Below, one piece after another: positions 21,771 through 34,840 of a stretch of DNA of 64,000 bases. How positions within the stretch are numbered: the stretch's first letter is position 1; each line of letters opens with the position of its first letter. The notes beneath the pieces were generated by a model that was given only the letters and a program-made list of their open reading frames with translations, had not been told where the DNA came from and made no database searches. The translations under genes were made by a program, and so were the position numbers. Source of the stretch: Chrysomallon squamiferum (Eukaryota; Mollusca; Gastropoda; Neomphalida; Peltospiridae); the NCBI GenBank assembly GCA_012295275.1, contig CM022672.1, positions 19,409,394-19,473,393 of the forward strand, in the 5' to 3' direction.

Positions 21771-22615
21771 CTGTAAAAATTAGTTTTTTAAAATTAGTTT
21801 ACCTAATGTTTTACATTAACCATCCACATATTGTGTGTGACTGTGTGTGTGTGTAGTAAATGAATGGACACATTTTCAACATCACACTTAGGATCAGAAA
21901 TAAAATTTCATTTTACTGAATAAAAGATTGTTCAACAACATCTCAGTATTGGTTATTGAGTGTCAGCTATACATTTTCTAAGGAATTTCTGTCAGCAATT
22001 AACAGTTAGCAGCAAAGGATCTTTTAGACAATCTAGCAGAGAGAGAAAAGCATACACCATGTCTTTTGATAAACCATGGCTTGAAATGTGTTTAAAGTTC
22101 AGAGGTAATAAGAGATAAAGAGGCTAAGCAACTGAAAGTAATTAATGAACATTATTTTAAAATTAACATCTTTATGTTACTCTTCATTCTACACAGATAA
22201 TCAAAGTTGTATTTACCTGAGGTGGAGTTTGAAACAGGGCATCAGAGTTAGATGAAACACCATTGACCTTAACCTCCAGTTCCTGTATCCTGACCACCAG
22301 CTGTGTCACGTGATCAAGGAGGTCACGATTATGCATCAGCAACTGGTGAGCACGAGCCTGTAGGAAACAGAAAAATTAGTTTATAAAATAATGTCAAAAA
22401 ATTTGACAGAATAAAACAAGAAACTATTTTGAGATGAATGAATAAAACTATAGTGAGATTACTAAAAACATGGTTATTAGTTTGAGTGGGAATGGAATTT
22501 TGTGATAAACATTTAAGGATGAAAGATACTGAGATAATTTTTAAAGCATCGCCTTGAATATGTTATTAATTATTAGCTAGTAAGAAGAACTTTAGGAAAA
22601 ACAAACAAATCAAAA

Positions 22616-22646
<31 letters not shown>

Positions 22647-23117
22647 ATATAGTATAGTAAAGAATAGTATAGTATAGAATAGTATAGTATAGAATAGTAT
22701 AGTATAGTATAGTATAGTACAGTACAGTAGAGTACAATACAGTATAGTATAGTATAGTATAGTATAGTATAGTTTAGTATAGTACAGTATAGTATAGTAT
22801 TGTATAGTAAAGTAAAGTAAACTAAAGTAAAGATAAATAAAATAAATAAATAAATAAAAATATTAAAATAACAGAACACAAAAACTAATAGATAAACATC
22901 AACAAATGCTGTTGAATAATAAAATTCAATACGCTATGTACTCCATATGTACTGAACATGAGATATATTTCAGTCAATTAACTATTGTTAACAACTTTTC
23001 ACATAATCTATATTTGTGTAAAAATATATTTTTAATTTTAAATTAAAATCTCAGAGAAGCCTTTAGGAGTCAGTAGTTTTATACTTTTTATACATCTTTA
23101 AAATATCATTTTATTAC

Positions 23118-23148
<31 letters not shown>

Positions 23149-23707
23149 ACAGTTTACTCCATACTAACTTGAGCTTCAATGCGTGCAGCAGTTTCTGCTG
23201 ATAGCTGGTCTTTCAGCAGATGCACTTGGGCTATGGCAACCTGAGTCTGATGCTGCTGCTGTTCAAGCTGCTGCCTCAGCAACTGCATCTGATGATGGGC
23301 ACTAAGTGGAAGTTGTGAGTCTTGGGCGTAGTCTCCCAGAATGACAGGTGAACCGAGAGGAGATGAAATAGTTGTTCCTCCACCCGGCTAAAATCAAAGA
23401 CCAAACTCAAACGTTTTAAACATACTTCACTCCTTATTTAAGATTTAAAATTTTTAAAAAAACCCGTAAGAAAACAGTTTCAAGAAAAAAACCTTTACTT
23501 GCTTCATTTATAATTTCTTCACCAATTTATTTAAGAGTTCTTAATAAATTAATAGAGATTATATCATTTTTTATTATTACTTTTTTTAAGTTTAAATTTG
23601 TTTTACCATTCTTCATTAAAGAGATTATGCCTTGTTATAAAGCCAGTTAATCTGACTGTAACAATAATAAGTGGTCAGTTACATAAAATTAAAATAAATA
23701 AATAAAA

Positions 23708-23766
<59 letters not shown>

Positions 23767-26700
23767 ACAGAAGTCCTCCATCCCCAAGTTCCTAAATATA
23801 AAGCATTATAATCGTAAATTAAAAGTTAGATATCATTGAAAAATACTAATGATGGTTATTACTACTTACAGTGGGAGTACTGGCTCCCATGGAGTGTAAT
23901 AATTTCTGGGCCTGTTTGAGAGCTAGATCAGTGGGTGGAGTCACCTTGTTGTTCAGAGTTGTCTCCTCTTCTTTCTTACTGAAATCTTTATCCTGTTTCT
24001 CATTAGCTTCCAGATCTGAAAGATAAAACATGTTCATTTAATGTTTTGTTTTACATAAATAGCACATGTCTGTCTGTAATTAGTGTGAATTCTTCTTTAA
24101 GCTTATTTCTCGAGCTTCTGAGCACCCTGGTTCAAATCCTTGTTTTTGTACCAGAGTGAACAATAATATTACAAATAATTTGATTGAAAAATAAAAACAT
24201 ATACAATATTTCAAATGTTATTTCCCAATATATTCAGGAGGGAATAGGTTGTCAATGATTGCTGAATACAGATAATTTAAAAATAAAATAAAGGAAAAAA
24301 AGGAAACCACTTGGAATGGTATTTATTTGACATTCATTTATAAAACAACATACTAATACCTCCACTGTGTTTATTACAAATATTGGATTGCGGAATCATC
24401 AGCAAAAGAAATTAAAGTATATTTCTATGTTATAGATTTGAATAGTTGTTTGTAACTTATCTAATCAGACTCATGGGAGACAGCAAGACAGCAGTTATCA
24501 ACAATTCAATATTAAAGCAGCTCTATATTAAACAATAAAAAATACCTAACAAGACTGAGTGTTAATTATATTACAGTATATCTCATTTTCTTTCATATTT
24601 TTTGTATTTTATGTAACTGTTTTACTGCAGCAGCAATTTCATACATAAACCAAAGAAACACATACAAGTTATAAATCGCATTAACTTGAAAGATCAGCTA
24701 TCTGCATGTATGTAAGTATGCAAACCAATATATATTCATACTGGTATCTAGTAAGTTAATCTACCATGCACTCTTGTCTGAATTCCTTTCAAATGAACCT
24801 GAACAGTACTCTTAGAAAGAAGAATTACAACATACAGCGAGGAAATCTTCCATGTTGTTCAAATTACAATGTACTTTTCTGTAAGAATGAAAGTTTATTT
24901 TTATTTTTTATTTATGTATTAATTTACTTAAGGTTTCTGAAATGTTTTATTTATTTTTAAAAGATAAGCTTCTTTAACAAAAACAATTAAAAAAAATTAA
25001 AAAAAAAAAAAAAAAAAGAGAGAGAGAGAGAGAGAAAAGAGGTAAATATCAAATTCCTCTGTTGGTTTATTTCAAAAGCCCAAATTCATTTGTCTGTGCC
25101 TGAAGCACATTAAGATAAAGCAGACCCTCCACAGTGCTTCATGTATTTTGCAATCTTCAAAAGTCAAGCAATGCTGTTAAAATCTTCCACCGATGTTGTT
25201 ACATTTTAAAATGTGATAACTTATCAATAAACATGAAATGAGTATTTCACAATAAATAATAAAAAGCAATTATAGCTAGCAGCAAAAATGTTTGTGTAAA
25301 ATCTGAGTGTGTATCTGTCTGTCACACTGTGTGTTTATCTGCAATATTTATGCGTGCAAGTCTCATTTTCTTTATTCTGCAGTAACAGAAGTAAACATTC
25401 TCTTACAACAGAAATAGTCAGGATGTTTGTCCAATTAAAAAAATACTGTGCAGAAATAAAAATTTCAAATCATGGAGTGTAATAACATACTGTAGTCAAA
25501 AACGACATCTGATTATCTTTTTTAATGTGCAATTTTTGAGATTATGCCTCAAAAGTATTATAAGAAGAGGCCAGTTAAGTTTTTTTTTAATTCTGATCTC
25601 AAATGAAAATTGTCAACCTAGTGCAGTACGACTCATGTAAATCTGCCAAGGGAAATGACATTTTCATTTTATCTGATGTTAACAGAATACAATTTATGAT
25701 CTTGTTTCTGTGTCCTGATTGTAAATAACACAAGCTTGTTGAGAATTTAGTTTTTTTCTCTTTACCAAAAAATGTTCTATACTAGCCTGTTTCCTGAAAT
25801 GTATGATTAATTTTCCTTGAAAGATATTTTCTGAGGGAAAGACAATTTAGTCAGCCAGTAATGAAAGACGGCATCATGCAGCCATATCACAGAACTGTGT
25901 TAGTGGTTTAATTAATGCCTGACCTTTCAAAATAATAATAATATAACTGTGATGATCAAAGTTCAGTTTGCTGAATCTTAAACCATTTCTCAGAGACAAA
26001 GTAGTGAAAATTCTTTAATGCTTCATCTTTAAATAAAAGTGATAACATATTAAATGACAATCTTTATCATATGCTGTTTCATAAAGCACAATATGAATAA
26101 AACTGTGTAAATACTTTTTGTAGTTTTGTTTTTTGTTTTACTTGGCAGCAATCCTTTGCTAAAGATAAATTATGACAAGCTTGTGATGATGCATGGAATC
26201 TTGCCTTCTTACAAGCTTGTTATTTTATCATTAGCAAAATCTGATGAGCAAATACAAATTAAACAATAACATTAAAAGGTAACCAGTCATTTTACATACC
26301 AGTCAGATAAGAATTTTTAACAAAATGTCTTTCCAACATCACCCATTTACAAGATTCAGTGTGATTTGTTCCAATTATAATAAATGTATTCTGATGACAA
26401 ACATCTTGTTCCTTTGCATTTCTGTCTTCATTCTGCTTTTGTTTTTGTTAACTGTAATGTTTCTTAAAGAATATAAGAAACAGAGATCTGTCTTTCTGAC
26501 AAGGTGACAATAAAATCAGCTCATTTTGTATTTAAATTTTATGGGTTTTTTAAATAATAAAATGAAATAAGAATTTTAAAGGTAAAAGAAAAACCAAATA
26601 CATAAAACTGAAAAATGAATGTGTAATAAAATTGTATCAAAAGATCCAATAACCTTTACTGGTTAGTATGTTACATGTTTTTTTTTTAGCTCTTTTTTCT

Positions 26701-29700
26701 TCTTCTTCTTTTCTAAATACAATCTGATGTCTGCTTGAAGCATCAGTGTCTGCTACTGAGACTGACAACAACACTTCATGACATCCTTATAATACTACTC
26801 AAAAAAAATATATATATTACAAAAAAAAAGAAAAAAAAAGAAGCAAGAACTAGGTTCTTAATTTCACTCAACAGAGAGAGAGAGAAAAAAATTCTTTGAT
26901 CAATAAAGGTGTACTGTGTAACAATTGGCTGAAGTATCACAAGCTATATTTAGTGGCTACTTCAATTAGCTCTGGTGCTTGACATTATAACATCATTACT
27001 ACCACAAAGATGAGAGTATCTTCAAATAGCCACAGCCATTAAACAATAGCTGGAAGAATGCAAAAACACACATAATCAATTAGAAAAATGACTCTCAAAA
27101 AGTAAAAGCTAATGGCTGTTTGATTTCAAATATATTGCATATGTGACACACAGAAGGAGAAGATGCTGCTAAAAAAACACTAAAACTCTCTACATTTTTA
27201 TCTAACAGACACTTTTTTCATGTCAGCAGTCTTTAATAGTCTGCTGAACAGTGATTGGAAAGTGAAGAATTAATGGAACTGAATCAGATTAGTGCTCTGT
27301 AACGACTCTCCACATCATACACAATGCACAGTGTTTCAAAAATAATTGTGTGACTGAAAAACACATTAACCTTGATGACTGTTAGTAAAGAAAATTACGT
27401 CAAACATGAAAATCTGTTTAATATTTCATGTCAAACACTCTTACATATACAAGATAAAGTGTGGTATTCAAAGAGTTGCATCTGTGCTGTAAATTATCAG
27501 TATTTGTGAAGTCTGGTCTTAGATGCAGCCTTGGCATTCAAGAAATATTCACCTAAGATGTAAAAGTTCTACATTCAAGGAGTCTTGATCCTAAGAGGTA
27601 AAAATTGTATTTTCATTGAATTTTATAAGTAAGAATTTATTATTCATTAAGTCAGATACAGAGGCTAAACTTTAATATTTGATATGTCTAGATCTAAGAT
27701 TTAAAATTATATTTTCAGTGAAATATATAATGAAGGATTTATTTAAAAAGTCAGCTACAGAGGTAAAATATTAAACATGTCAAAATCCAAGGTGCAAGTA
27801 GGACCCTACATTTAAGTCTTAAGGTGCCGGGACCCCAGATCATAGGTGTAAAATTTCTACAGTTCAGTAAATTTAACATACAAGAACTCAACATCCAAGA
27901 TGCCTGGTAATAGATGTTAAGATCTGATATTTAACAAGCCTACATTTAAGGTGAAATGACTCTATAGATTCAAAGAATCTCAAAGTGACAAGACAACATT
28001 ACTGAATGTTAAAGGCTTGGATTCCAGTGTGTTAGGAATACATTTAACCCTATCTAAAGACATAAAACACTTTTTCTTACTTTCTGTGACATGCTTTTCG
28101 CTATCAGTTGGTGATTTCTCGCCATTTCCTTCGTCTGGGTGTGATGGGCTGCTCAAAGTCAGTTTGTGACACACTTCGAAAGCCTGGCCAATGGTTCTCA
28201 CAATCCTCATTGCCTGACTCTGAAACAAAACACACATTAATTAGCTAAAACATAACAAACCATTCAGATCCATCTATATTTTATCATTACCTCATGTAAA
28301 TAAAATATATTCCTAGTTATCGTTATAAATAAATATATAATAATAGTAAAAGGAATAACATATGTACTATTTTTTTCAACAAAAAAAAACAACAAAAAGT
28401 GAGAAAATAAAATTTAAAAAAAAAGAGTAATTGTATGTGAGCACTTTTTTCTTTTCTCCATATAAATTTTATAAATTATTATGTTACCATAAATAACATT
28501 CAGTTTTAAATGAAATGAGATTACTGGCATAGTATTATGAATAAAACTAATATCAAGTAACCAAAATTATTGCCTTCATTATAATGTTTTAATAAATAGT
28601 GTAACAAAATAATAATAATAATGTATTACAATGGAAAGTCATATTTATCATTAACTCATTTTAAATTATATATAGGCAGAATGAATTCACAAGTAACACA
28701 TGATAATGTTGGGAATAAACAATATGAAGAATAACTACAACTCATACATATACACAAAAAAATCTTAAATATTGAGAAGTGTTGCCTATACAAATATATA
28801 AATAGTAAGGTGTATATATATATATATACACACACACACACATCCAAACACTAAAAACACATACATTTACACATACATACATACATTCACATGTATATAC
28901 ATACATACATACACACACACAAACACACACACACATATAATACATACAAACAAACTATGTACATACATAAATAAAAACATGCTATTCCACAATTAAATGT
29001 ATTCTGTATGTCTTATCTGAACAAAATATGTACAGACCTTTCTGCCCATCCTGGGCTGTTTCACGTAAACTGCCATACTCCAAAGTTTTCAAACAGTTCC
29101 TTTTACCCCCACACAAACACACACACACCTGGCCTGCACTGCCAGACTGTGCTACAAGTAGGAGGAAGTTTACCTATACCTGATGGTCACAGAGGCCCTG
29201 AACAGACCACAAGACTTTTAAACATCTGCTTCCCACCATCTCGGCTGATAGATATGCACACATCTGCTATAATCTACAGACAGGGGGATTTGATGTTGTT
29301 GCTAAAACATTAAAGAAGCCAGGACAGGAAATACCAGGGGTAGAACTTGACCCCGCTGCCTGGTCAATAATAAACATGTGGGTGAGAGGATGGCAACATG
29401 AAAAGAGTCCTGTTACTAGGTAAGTGGTGCATATCCAGAATGCATAGTAGACACAGTGCTTTATCTACAGGCTGATTGGATTCTTTGCAGAGTTGCATGC
29501 AAATGGAAACTGGTTAACTGTATATCTGCAGAAGTGATTGATTGATTGTTACTGTGATGGCAGAAGCAGATGACTGCATGGATGGATGGAATGGATTGGA
29601 ATATGGCTGGAGAGATGAGCAGAAAATAACTATGGAATACTGGAACTGAATGTTTGCAATGGTATGGCATTAGATGGGAAAATGTGAATAAAATGAAGAT

Positions 29701-31014
29701 AACAATTTGAAAAAAAAAAAAAAAACAATAAGTAATAAAACAGGAAGACAAAAAGCAAGAGCACCATTAAGAGAAAATAAATTTGTTTAAATTATAAACA
29801 AAAACTTAAAAAAATTATGGTTTAATTTAAAATAATTGATTACAATAAAGTAAATATTTCTTTGATTTTGAATAAAATGGCTTTAAATAATTACAAATGC
29901 CTAATATGGCAAAAAAAATCATTCATATTTTCCTCAAAACCATCATCAAAAAATAATTTTTAAAAAAAAGGAAAAAAAAAGGAAACTAATTCAATTTTTA
30001 ACCAAACCCAGTTTGCACCTCATTCACACCTTTGTAGATACCTGACAAGTAAAAAAGGAAAAAGATACTGCTACTCTCATACACATACAAAAAAAAAAAA
30101 AAGGAATAAAAGAAGAAAAACCATATGCAAGTAAGCAGATATTGAGGAAATAATTTAACCAATCTGGCAAAAAAGGGAGAGCCAGGTTAATGGTAGACAC
30201 ATCTGTGTTGAAAAGGTTAATACAGGTTTGGTTGAAAGGCAAGCTGGGTGAAACAACACTCCAGGTAAATTAATATACTTTGTTGAGACCACAGTACACA
30301 TCTCCCAGCCATTTTTCATCAGCTGTATAAAACAGCAACAAAATGAAAAAAGAAGAAAAAAAACCACACAAACTTAACAAATTGCTTCTGGAAATCAGTT
30401 AAAAATAACAGACCACTTAAATTACAGTTTGTATTGGAAAAATGCACTTGATCAGAAAATGACACTGATCAGGAAATTCAAACTACCATTTTACTCTTGG
30501 GGGGAAAAAAGAAAGAAAGAAAAAAAAATCTTGCCTCAAGTAAAGAAAAGATCAAGTATGGACATGTGTGTGGTAAGAGAGAAATGAGTGTGTGCAACTA
30601 GACTGGTGTTTATTAGCAGTCTGTTGTCTCAGTCTCTGTTTCATTTCCTTTGCCCTCTTTCTTCCTTCTTTTGTGCAATGGAATTCAAAGCAAATATAAT
30701 TAACTCGGTTAATCACATCAATCTGCATACAGTCACTTTCAACTTTGACTGCACCATTCACCAGATGCTGGAATATTAAATGAAGTTGCTGGCAAAATAA
30801 AATTAATTTACTTGGCTTCAGTTAAATCCTAGACAACAAGTCATTACCATTATACTATTTGCAGATAGATCAGACTGTTTCATTTCTTGTTGAATTTAAA
30901 AAAAAAATTAAAAAAAATAATATATTTTGTTTAATTTCCTAATCATGAAAATCTTTTGCTACCATGTGATCAGACTCTGTATTTTATTCCTTATTAAAAA
31001 AAAAAAAAAAAAAA

Positions 31015-31068
<54 letters not shown>

Positions 31069-31778
31069 CAAAATAGATAAATATAAAAATTTAAAAGATT
31101 TTTTTTTTTTTAATTCTAGACCAGACAGTTTCAAGATTTTACCATTTGAATTAAATTATTTTTCAGAAATCCTGATTTTCAAAACATAATGTATTTATCA
31201 GACATTTCATTCAATCTGGCTGATTTTGCTGCAGTTTTTTTTTTGTTTGTTTTGTTTTGGGTTTTTTTTTTATCTGAAAACAACACTGACATAAATAATT
31301 AATTAAAATCTGTAACTCAGAGATTGCCAAAGCAAATGAATCTTTCGGTTAATGAAATAACGTTATTAAAACAATTTTCTAAATGTCAGAGTAATTTCAC
31401 ATGATGTTTAATTAACACTTCCAACCGTACAGCTTGTTCAAGACAGAGAGACAACATGTTAAGAATCAATCAACCGTTTGAAACAAGCTTTCACTCACTG
31501 ATGCTTGAAGCACACACACATGTATATAGTGCAGATGTTCCTAAAAGCTGGTCTGTCTGCTGTGGGCAGTTTTAGAGACTGTTAGATAAAATAACAAATA
31601 AAAAGCCAGAGGATAGAGGATTCACACCTCTGCAGTTGTTAGAGACAATAACGGGATGTGATCCTGCTACCTGTCAAACTGAAAGCTAAAGTGTTAACGG
31701 ATCCAGGAGTATGGCTGGTGTGTTGATGATAAAAGATTTACTGCAGTCTTGCACTAAATTAATTAATTTGAAAAACAT

Positions 31779-31816
<38 letters not shown>

Positions 31817-34458
31817 CTTGAAATTGAAGCTTTCTTCTACATTTTAATTAAAATTGCCTAATATGATCTTCCTGCTAAGCCAGAATTAATGCAAAATGTG
31901 TTCAGAAACAGACAGAGAGAGAGAGAGAGAAAAAAAAAATAATTCATGAGGTATTTCTTCCTGTTAACTGTTACCTTGTTTTTCATATTATTTCATTTTC
32001 TAAAATACATTAAAAAAGAGAAAGAAAAAAAAAACTATGAAGTAATGTGAAGTGAGAGAATATGCTGACATTCTGTTTTGTCAGTACGACTGTACTTTGA
32101 CACATTAATCTTTCACAAAGAAATTCACAGCAGTAAGTCTTCTTTGACGTGTTTGTTTTTGGAGGACCAAAAAAAAAAAAAAAAAAAAAATCAATCTGGA
32201 GCTGTAATTAATGTCTCACTTGCATTATAAAATTTCTGGTTTTTATAGTATATATAATAAGAGGCAGCAGATACATATATTAAGAAAAAAGAAAAGAAAG
32301 AATGAAAGAAAGAAAGAAAGAAAGAAAGAAAAGAAAGAATGAAAGAAAGAAAGAAAGAAAGAAAGAAAAGAAAGAAAAGAAAACGCAAGCCAGAAAGCTG
32401 AAAAATACATATAAATTATATGAACACGTATTACTGTGTCAGTGATTGGAATTAACTAAGTTTAGTAATTCCATCAAGGAACAAGAATATAGTGATTCAG
32501 TATTTAAAGTACAGTTTAGTGATTCAGTATTTAAAGTACAATATAGTGATTCAGTATTTAAAGTACAATATAGTAATTCAATATTGAAAGTACAATATAG
32601 TAATTCAGTATTTAAAGTACAATATAATGATTCAGTATTTAAAGTACAATATAGTGATTCAGTATTTAAAGTACAATATAGTGATTCAGTATTTAAATTA
32701 CAATAGTTGACTCACTAAATGAAGTGTGTAACCAGTTCAGTAAATTAAATAACTGATTCCACAAATGAAGTACAGTAACAGTGATTCTTTTACATCATGG
32801 TATTATGAAATATATTTTTTTTTGGTAAACAGATTAAATGAAATTGTTTTATGAATAATGAAATACAATAAAATTTCAGTGAATGAAGTATAATACCAGA
32901 AACTAAATATCAGTAATATTGTTGTTGTTGTTATAAATATATAATATCAAATAAACTGATATAAAGAATGTAGTTAAAATAACTCTTTATTAAAACACTA
33001 AATCCTTTTAAATAAAGTAAAATATAACATTAAAAATTAAATAAATAAAATTATAAACAAAAAATGTCTGTAATTATTTTTTCCCATTAAATTTCTCTTC
33101 ACTAATTACTTAATAAAATGGAGAAAATGATATATACAATTATTTCAGTAAATGAAATGAAAATATTTTTTTCAGAAGTCAAAATAATTCATAAAATATT
33201 TTAATTAAAAATAATAATAAATAAATAAATAATAATAATAATAATAAGACCTTAAAAATTAACATCATAATAAACACTTTAATAAAATCAAATAAACTTC
33301 TATTATATATACTATAAACAGCAAAAAAAAAAAAATGTTTTAATGAATAAACAAGATTATGACACTGAAGTTGTTGTTTTCAGCACTATCTATAAACCAA
33401 AATGATTTTAATAACACTTTTAAAAACCGAAGTTGGCCATTAAAACCAAAACAAATGTTATTAGCACAATGAAAAACAAATAATAATATTATTAAAAAGT
33501 AATAAAAAGAAAACATTGATCTACCTTCCTTTTCCCCATCCTGGAGGGTTTGTGCAGACAGACAGCCATGTTTCAAATGGTCAGCCTCCAAGACAGACAG
33601 ACAGACTGGCTGTCAATGCTGAGAGATGAGCACAGCTTTACACGCCTTGTTGCTAAATCAACAAGCTTCATTTATTATCAGTGTACCTCTGCAACCTGTC
33701 AGCTCACCTTTCCACCTTTAACACCTTCATTTATAAATTTTAACAATCTCCCGAGCATAAACACTGACAGCTTGAGGTATTTTCCAGAACCACTGATGGT
33801 AACTGGCTGATAATGGAAGCCGGTGCAAGAACCATTAATAAGAGAAGAAAATGTCCAGTGAGTTTGTTAGGTTGCTTTGTCTCTGTCTGTGTGTGTGTGT
33901 GTGTGTGTGTGCGTAGGTGCAGAAGGTGTGTCTAACAGGTTTTTTTTTTTTTTGTTGAATATCAATGAAATAATTATGTAATGGAAAAACAAGCTCCACA
34001 GCCTTGGAGATTGTTTATTACAAAATATGCAGTCAGAGGTAAATCTGTTTCATCTTTGTTTGTTATAATCTTGTTTATTACGAAATATGTAGTCAGAAGT
34101 AAATCAGTTTTATCTTGGTTTGCTGTAATCTAAAATATATGGCCTTTCAGAAAGAGGATAGCTCTTTCTCTCTCTTTCATGTAAAAATTAACTTTAGAGT
34201 AAAAGAATACAAAAATTGAGCATTTGCTTTATGAAGGTTCAAATCTAGATTTTCACATCTGCAAACCATACTTCTTGGTTTAGATTGTTTAATGTCATAA
34301 TATGTGCTGCCATTTTTATTCCTAAATACAATCAACATTTCTCGTAAACAGCATTTGCATATTCACTATTATAAAATATACATCAAACAAAATCTGCCAG
34401 AATTTTGAATGACAAAATAAAAAAAAGTAATGATTAATTCCAAATCAGTTTTAAGGAG

Positions 34459-34493
<35 letters not shown>

Positions 34494-34808
34494 GAATAAA
34501 ACCACAAAAGCCAGAACATAATTTTTATGAGACTGAAAAAAAAAAAGCCTGGAGGCAAGTCTGTTGGAGAGAAAAGTACTAGGTGCCTGAAGAAAGCTGG
34601 TGAGACAGGAGATGGAGAGATAAGGAGCCAATGTTTCTCTTCATCCCATCAGCAGGGGATCAACCAATTATGATAGTAGATGGCAGAATAACACATAAAC
34701 AAAAGATCTTTGCATGCTTCAAGAACAGTGTGACCCACTGTAACAAAACGAAACAGTTTTCAAGGCTTGTTTAATCATCTCCTCTTTCCACTGCTTCTCT
34801 GTGTGTGG

Positions 34809-34840
<32 letters not shown>

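Noticed and set aside
28742-28945. Cys/Val/Tyr-rich minus-strand frame
   Set aside because: Translation of (CA)n and (CATA)n microsatellites.
33550-33810. 86-codon plus-strand frame
   Set aside because: Antisense in an intron, with an (ACAG)n start and no recognisable feature.
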